Shown in pieces: positions 57,813-64,000 of a DNA stretch of 64,000 nt (position 1 is its first letter; the number at the start of each line of letters is the position of its first letter). A program made the translations under genes and the position numbers. The notes under the pieces were generated by a model. It did not search any database. It worked only from the letters and a program-made list of their open reading frames with translations, and was not told where the DNA came from. The stretch is from positions 558,001 to 622,000 of the forward strand of contig NC_089192.1 of NCBI RefSeq assembly GCF_947507565.1. The letters run 5' to 3'. This DNA is from Oscarella lobularis (lineage: Eukaryota; Porifera; Homoscleromorpha; Homosclerophorida; Oscarellidae).

Positions 57813-60800
57813 TCACGGTCGCCGTGGTCTCCCCTCGTCGCGATAATAGCCCTCCCTTTCCCAACGCGGATCGCCTCCGTAGCGATCTCCTTCGCGATAA
57901 TGCGAGTGCCCCCTATCTTTTCTCTCTTCCAATTCTCGACGGGCTGACTGGTAGCCGAGAGGAAGCCCTCTCCGCTCTCTGTCCTGATCCACGACAGTCG
58001 ATTCTCTCAATTCCCTCTTCGTCGCCTCGATGTATTCCCGCATCTCTTTCGGCATTTTCGAGCGTCGACTCTCGTCGGCTGGATCCTCCCATTTGCTCTC
58101 CTCCTCCTCCTCGTATCGTCGTCGTTCCTCCGCCTCGCGGTCCCAATCGAGTCGTCCTTCGGGCATCAGCCGTCGTTCCCTTTCCCCCGGCGGATAGCGT
58201 TCCATCTCGCCTCTCATCATAGCCTCCTCTGTTGGCTGCATATACAAGGATGGATCCACTCTTTCCTCGGCGGCAGGAGGAAATGATCGCACGCCACCCA
58301 TGTCATCGAATCTCGGGTCGACATCTCTGAATTGTGCCGCCGCCGCCGCCGGCGGCGGCAGCGGCGGTTGCTGTGCGACGTCAGAAGGAGGATCAAATCG
58401 TCTCTCCATTTCAAACTCGTAGCCGAGGTCTCCTCGATCCAATCGCTGATCTTCGGGCGGAAGAGGCAGTAGACCGCTTCGCGACAGCGGCGGCGGCGGC
58501 GGCGGCGGTGGTACGAGCTCTTCTTGGGGTTCCCATCGAGATCGGCGTGGCTGCAGCAGTGGCTGCGGTGGCGGCTGAAGAGGCTCTTTGTCGTCTTCCC
58601 ATCTCGTTGCTTTGGTAATCGTTCCCCCGCCTACGAGTCTTTCTTCGTCGTTGTCGTCCCATCGCGTCCTTTTTCGCGGTTGTTGCGGTGGCGGTGAATC
58701 GGTTTCCCAATTTGGCGGTCGCCTTGGGTCCGATACTGCGGCGGAAATGGGTGCGGACTTTTGTCGGGGATCCGACGGACGAGATTCGTATGAAATCGAA
58801 TCGGGCATGTGCTCAAGAGGAGGTGATCGATGGGGAAGGGGGGCTGGAGGAAGTTGCGGTGGAGGAGAATTGTCGGACGATGCAGTAAGTTGTTGAGGAG
58901 ACCGTTTGGGATCTTCCAACGGAGTCGGATTTTGATTTTTCATAAAACCGACAGCCTGAGCAATGTCTATAGTAAAAATAAATAGAAAGTTATTCATTAG
59001 ACAATCACGCGCCAATTTTATCCAAACCCCTTGTGCCTCGAGGTGTTTGGATATAATAAAATGTTTAGCAAACGGCGTATAGCAGAAGCGCGCGCTTGAC
59101 TTTTTCTGCACGCGTGACAGCGCACGTTAAGTGACGTCACATCACGTGAAAAGTCAGCAGATTGATTGACAGGTGAGCCATTAATATTAACACAAAGCAC
59201 TGACAAAAACCACTCACTTTGCAACGTGTCACTTGACATCGCTTTGACGGCTTGCATGAGAGAACTTGAAAAAACAGGCGGAGGTTCAGCCGACTCTACG
59301 CTTACAGAAGACGAAGAAGCTGTTTGCGCTGGCAGACGAACAGAAGTCGTATCTCCTAACAAAGGTATACTAGTACCCCCCGAAGAAGTAGAGTCCCCTC
59401 CTAAAAGCGGAATCTCTGTTCTGTTTGTCGTCGCCGCCGAAAGGCCGCCGCCGCCGCCCGCTCTCGCCATGGCAACGGAGAGAATAGCTGACACCGCCGA
59501 CGACGGTTTCGTCGTTGATTCCGTTTGCCCGGACGGGACGTCGTCGTCGAGACTCGGCTGACTTGGGGAATAGACTTCAGCTGACGGGGAATAGCGCACG
59601 TCGGCGGGCGGAGAGTTTCTTCCTAAGGCAGCGGTTGAAGAGGAAGAGGGAGAAGACGAAACCTGAAAATAGCCCTTTTTGGCTAAGTTTATGGGAGCCT
59701 CGTCCGGAACAGTTTGATGGTGATGATGATGATGTTTCCTTGACGACTTGGAACGATGATGCTGGTGCTGCTGCTGCTGCTGCTGCTGATGACGATGCGA
59801 TTCTCGGCTGCTCGTTCCGCTGTTTCCGTGGTGACGTCTCTGCTTGCTACTCTGTTTCACAATAATCCCAATAATGAGATCAGATCGGTCTCGCGGAAGA
59901 CCTGTACACGAGAATAAGATTCTACGCTTAGCTAATGACCCCATATCATGGTATTTTATCTTACCTGGGCCGTGGAATGGTTTGAGGAAATTAGGAAGGC
60001 TTTCTCCCGTTGACAGCGGCATGAGATACATGTCCTTGATTGGAAGATGGCAATTCACTACGACAACGAATCGTTGCTTTTCTTTCATGTACGTAAACAG
60101 TTCCAAAAAGGAACGCTTTTCGTCGCCACTGCCCGGCTCGAATCGAATCAGGCAAACGTCCTTTGTTTGAAGAAAAAAATCGATTGAAATCGCCTGCCAA
60201 ATTTTATTGATTACCCTGTTCGTAGAATACTTCAATTTCTTCACGTAATCCCACACCTGTCCCGCAGCTATTCGTCCTTGCACAGAACACGAATCGGGCA
60301 ACATCTTAAATCAATAAAAATTATTACTTATTAATAGCCAAAATTTCTAAACCCACCGCCGATAAAGCCTTCTTTGAAATTGATCCTGATACGACATACG
60401 CTGTCGCAATGAACTTTGCCACGCCTTGCATATTCACTACTCCTTTCCATTCGGGTAATTCTGGCGGAACCAAGGGCAACGGAGATGGAGGATTGACGTC
60501 CACGTCCATGACGTCATAATCTCTGAAAAGAAGTCGCCCAGTTATTGATTATTATTATTATTGAAGCATTTTGGATTTGTTGATTTACGGTTGTGGTTTT
60601 TCTTCGATTTGTCTGTCTCGTTCATTTTTTCTCTCTCTGTCGTTTGGCTTGTCGTTTTTCTTCTTCACAATTCGAGGCGCCTCTTCTTTACCCGTGCAAA
60701 TGCGGCAGTTCACGCTGAAGACGTGACTCTGATGCTGCGCCGTCGTATCGACCGAAAGAACGTCCACAACGCTTGGCGCAGGCGTAGGCTCAGACGTCGA

Positions 60801-63595
60801 CTTAACGGCAAAAGACTCCCTCAATAGAAAACGAAGTACGATAGATCAACTTACTTTTCCCAAATTGATTTCCTCAATTTCAATTTCCCCCTGTTAAAGG
60901 ACACAGATACTCTTAGTGGAGAGCCCCGGCGATGAGAGTACACTCTTACCTTGTGAGTCATTTTCGTTATTTTAATTTTCTCTTTGGCCGCTTCTAATTC
61001 GGCTGCTTTGATCAGCTCAAGGGTCTGGAGACATAAGTGAACGTCAGTGCGCTTGGTCTATGTATCTATTTACCTTCTTGTTCTCCTCTTGTCTCCATTT
61101 CGCCAATTCCTTTGAGGCTAATTCCTCCGAAGACAGCGTCACTATTTCTGAGGGTTTCAAGCGACCAGCCAAAACATCTTTGTACAAAACCTTCAAAAAT
61201 TGAATCAAAAACTAAGCACATAGAACTACACGTAACAATTTACAGAGTTCTTTGTGTCCTTCAAATTGAACATGAGCGTTCGGTATTTCGCTTTGTATTT
61301 CTGCCCCACGCCGTCGTGAATGCGATAGAGTTGCTTTTCAATTTTTTGACTAATCAACTGGACGTCCTTTTCGTCGACTTTGACGCGATCCGCCTTTTGG
61401 CGTTCAAGGAGAATTTGCTTCAACGATTTCACGACGTTGTTTCGCACCAACTTCACGTTCATGGACATTTTGGGCTTACGATCATCAGACAAAGAGTCTA
61501 GAAAACGCAGAGACTCAAGTCGTTGCATATACTCCTTCACATATGTATTAGACAATGATGATCTTACCTGATCTGGATAGTCTAGATTCCTTCGGCTTTG
61601 AATCTATGCACGAAAAATTAAACTCTCCTCCCTTTATGAGGACTCCAGTTGCTTGCCTTTCTGAGATTGTCCTCCCATTCCGCTGCCGGATTTAAACGCG
61701 ACTTCGCACATGGGATGGGAGACGAGCCAGGACGCTAGATTCTCCCTCTTCGGCGCCGCCATACCCCCGACACTTCTCCCCGCGCTCCGATCGAAGACCG
61801 TCACGCGATCGGCCGCGGGGCCGGTGGCCGCAACTTGCGCACTAAACGAAGTGCTCTTCTACAATTTCCACACAAGTTTTCCCGCATTGACACCAATGTA
61901 TGAGAATATGAGATGCACCCTAACGTACCTGATGAGCGGCAATCTGAGCGAGTTGATTCAAGGCAGAACGAGCGTATCTAGTGTCGATTACAACATTTTA
62001 GAAACGACGAATAATGTATTTAACGTATTGATCCAATACTTTTTTATACATTCTTCACTGCAGTACAACGTATCACCTCGACACAATTTCTTACAAGTCG
62101 GATTCAAGCAGATTCGACTCGACGAAGACGACGACGTCGATTTAGATTTCTACGAGAAAAAATTCTAGAATGATGTCCCTCCCGTACGTAAAATTTTAAT
62201 TAAAAAATCAGACTTTTTCTTGCGAGACTTCTTCCTCTCCGTCCTGAGGCTGTGGTCGCCATGGCACCCACTCGTCGTCTTCTTCGTAGTCGGCGAGAGT
62301 CAATCGACGCCCGCCGATGCGCGTGCGCGTCAGCGCCTTCTGGTTTCTCATCTCCGATTGAACGGTTTCGAGAACGGGAGCGTCGCGTCGACGGAGCTCG
62401 TGTTTTCCGCTGCGTTTTTCGAGTTCGCGTTTTTTCGACTGCATTGCCTTTTCGCGCAACAGTTTCCGATCTTTTGCTTTTCCTATAGAAGACACTAGGC
62501 TAGTTGAATTCTTAATTTCTATTTATTATTGGTGTTACTTTGGCACTTTGGACATACGTATTCCTCGTCGTTCATATCCATTTCTTGGCCCCGTTCGACC
62601 GATATTCCCACGCAGTCGCCATGGTACCACTCTTGGCATCGATCACAGCAAATCATAAATCTAGAGAAACCCCATATAAAAGATATGTATCTGGGGTCCC
62701 AATGCAGCTAACTCATCCCCTGTTATAAACCGTACCTATTCTGATGAGGCTTTCTACATATACAATAGAGACTGTTGTCTTCCTCTTCTTCCTCTTCATC
62801 GTCGTCTTCCTCCTCCTCCTCTTCATCGTCGTCCTTTCCCTTTTCTGATTCTTTATCACTTTTCCCCTTATCTTTATCATCCTCATGTTCTTCTTCTTCT
62901 CTCTTTGTTTTCTCAACAACTTTGTCGTCATTCTCAGCCTTATCTTCCCCGTCAATATCTATATCCTCCTCTTTATTCTCGGTCTCTTCCTTTCGATTCT
63001 TTTCCTCTTTCCTTGTCTTCGTTGGGCGCGTCGAACTTCGTAGAACTCGTTTCGCCTCCGTCACTTTGGACTCGTCTTTCGCCAATTTCTTCTCCGCGTC
63101 GCAATAATCGTGCTCAAGAGCCAATAATCCTTTATCCGCTGTGCTGGACACGAATTTTTTCTTATCTGCACTTTTCTCCATTTTCAATTTCAACTCGTTC
63201 ACCGTAAATCGATCTTCCGGCGAAACGTAGACGTCGTCGTCTCCCGCTGTGACGTCAGGACCCCCACTATTATCCAAAATCCACGAGGGATCAATGATTG
63301 CGGCGTCGCTCGCTTTGGAAGTCTCGCTTTCTTCTGAAACTTCGGGATTTTCCGTTTTCGTCTTCTCGGAAGCCAAATCTTTCTGGAGCGCTTCGGCGAG
63401 ATCTCGTATTTGATCCTGCGTCAATTTGCTGACCATTTCTTCGGCCATGACCGACGCTTCGTCTTCGATTTGATCGCTGCTCATTCGCGTGTTGTCGTCC
63501 GAAGCTGGAGTCGGCGTCGGACGTCGAGGAGGCGTTCGGTTCCCCGAAGGAGACCTCGCGTGACACATATCCGGTTCCTTGTCCTTGTCGGTCAT
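57813..63595 (-). CDS. DIDO1: DIDO1/PHF3-type PHD-TFIIS-M-SPOC transcription regulator
   Basis: About 17 exons. The N-terminus is acidic with a long Glu/Asp run, then a PHD finger split by an intron (YCICRKPHQNR / FMICCDRCQEWYHGDCVGIS ... YVCPKCQ). A small Cys cluster follows (RICLNPTCKKLCRGDTLYCS, then EECIKKY). Next is the TFIIS middle domain (NVVKSLKQILLERQ, KYKAKYRTLMFNLKDTKN, VLYKDVLAGRLKPSEIV, ELASKELAKWRQEE), then FSVNCRICTGK, a SPOC domain (EWKGVVNMQGVAKFIATAYV, DVCLIRFEPGSGDEK) and a Gln/His- and Pro/Arg-rich tail. This order is that of DIDO1/PHF3 proteins, which bind histone H3 tails and RNA polymerase II. The first exon is head-to-head with HDDC2 (157 bp). One intron starts with GC (61,656). 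Confidence 0.92.
59755..59800 (+). repeat. CTG/CAG trinucleotide tract
   Basis: On the minus strand this encodes a glutamine run (about seven Gln) beside a histidine-rich patch in the DIDO1-like C-terminal region. It is a simple coding microsatellite of the kind that varies in length between individuals. Confidence 0.8.
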
Positions 63596-63752
63596 TTTCC
63601 CTAGTAGGCGAGTTAGCGCGAGCGCGGGGAAGCGATCGATTTAGGTCGAGAAGGTGGAGAAATCGTCGGGGAGGATCACGATACACAAACGCATGCGCTC
63701 GAAGTGTAAATAGATCAATGCGGAGATTTCTTGGAAGAGCACGCTAACGGAG
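63596..63752. promoter_or_regulatory. Shared divergent promoter, DIDO1 and HDDC2
   Basis: 157 bp separate the start codons of the divergent genes. There is no TATA box. It lies beside GC-rich sequence with palindromic GCGCATGCG-like patches near 63,690. Called from spacing only. Confidence 0.45.
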
Positions 63753-64000
63753 ATGGAGTTGGACGAGAATCTTCTGCGTTTCATGTTCCTCTGCGGCGAT
63801 TTGAAGGTAGTCACCAACGCGATTCAATTAAAAACAAATTCTTGCTTCAGAAAGTGAAAAGAAAAGGCTGGGTCGAGCGTGGAATTCCCAATGTGGAAAG
63901 CGTGGCAGATCACTCGCACCGAATGGCAATATTTGCCCTTCTCCTCGGTACCAAGACCAAAGCAAATAGAAATCGGTAAAAAATAAATAAAAAACGTAAT
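63753..64000 (+). CDS. HDDC2: HD-domain 5'-deoxynucleotidase HDDC2 (5' end only)
   Basis: Exon 1 (63753-63806) reads MELDENLLRFMFLCGDLK. Exon 2 (63851 to about 63977) reads KVKRKGWVERGIPNVESVAD and then HSHRMAIFALLL, ending at a GT donor. The K-R-x-GW...V-x-ESV-x-DH-x-x-RM pattern is the start of the HDDC2/YfbR-like HD domain, and DH supplies the first metal-binding histidine. In other organisms these enzymes remove phosphate from deoxynucleoside 5'-monophosphates. The remainder lies beyond the window. Confidence 0.88.

Noticed and set aside
61710-62168. Plus-strand single-exon ORF of 152 codons that looks protein-like
   Set aside because: The opposite strand carries three in-phase exons of the DIDO1-like gene here (RICLNPTCKKLC, ALNQLAQIAAH, AAPKRENLASWL) with proper splice sites, so the plus frame is a shadow.
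1-64000. Bacterial or viral origin of part of the window
   Set aside because: Spliceosomal introns with consistent phases run through all regions, and no phage, plasmid, IS or CRISPR features are seen.

Overview
This is a gene-dense metazoan nuclear sequence with short introns, mostly about 45-100 bp. Gene content is animal: a fibril-forming style collagen/immunoglobulin surface protein, NPC1, SPEF1 (ciliary), Elongin A, a DIDO1/PHF3-type regulator, OXR1, and the minor-spliceosome protein SNRNP48. The compactness, together with expanded families of Ig, collagen, CUB and sushi proteins that match no vertebrate gene I know, suggests a non-bilaterian animal. A sponge is my best guess, possibly homoscleromorph such as Oscarella, but that is inference only. 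All gene models were spliced by eye from reading frame, intron phase and GT/AG (or GC/AG) signals, so boundaries may be off by one or two bases.

Region 1 (1-16,021) is a tandem segmental duplication with a repeat offset of about 9,499 bp. Each unit holds POLE4 (minus), a broken Ig-gene 5' fragment fused to a fragment of an EF-hand gene, a class-1 collagen/Ig type II membrane protein gene, and a full or truncated EF-hand gene. A class-2 collagen/Ig gene lies between the two units, and the 3' end of another class-2 gene opens the window, so the array continues to the left. The first 2.3 kb of the two copies is almost identical, whereas the Ig exons have diverged. This looks like a family evolving by unequal crossing-over and gene conversion. 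The complete EF-hand gene closes the array at 17,542.

Region 2 (17.6-42.8 kb) is a run of housekeeping genes: OXR1, SPEF1 (minus), a secreted FTP-lectin/sushi gene with a 3.3-kb intron full of minisatellite, LSM1 (minus), NPC1, a foldback element, SF3A2, a secreted alpha/beta-hydrolase-like gene, ABHD3 (minus) and Elongin A. Several neighbours are divergent pairs separated by only 100-230 bp, so shared promoters are likely.

Region 3 (43.6-50.8 kb) is a tandem cluster of four minus-strand genes for small secreted CUB-domain proteins with a cysteine-rich insert. Region 4 (51.5-64 kb) has a long disordered-protein ORF, SNRNP48 and the DIDO1/PHF3-like gene (all minus), then the 5' end of HDDC2 (plus).

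The most interesting material is the collagen/Ig array with its unrecognised C-terminal module, the CUB cluster, the palindromic intronic minisatellite, and repeated use of GC-AG introns.
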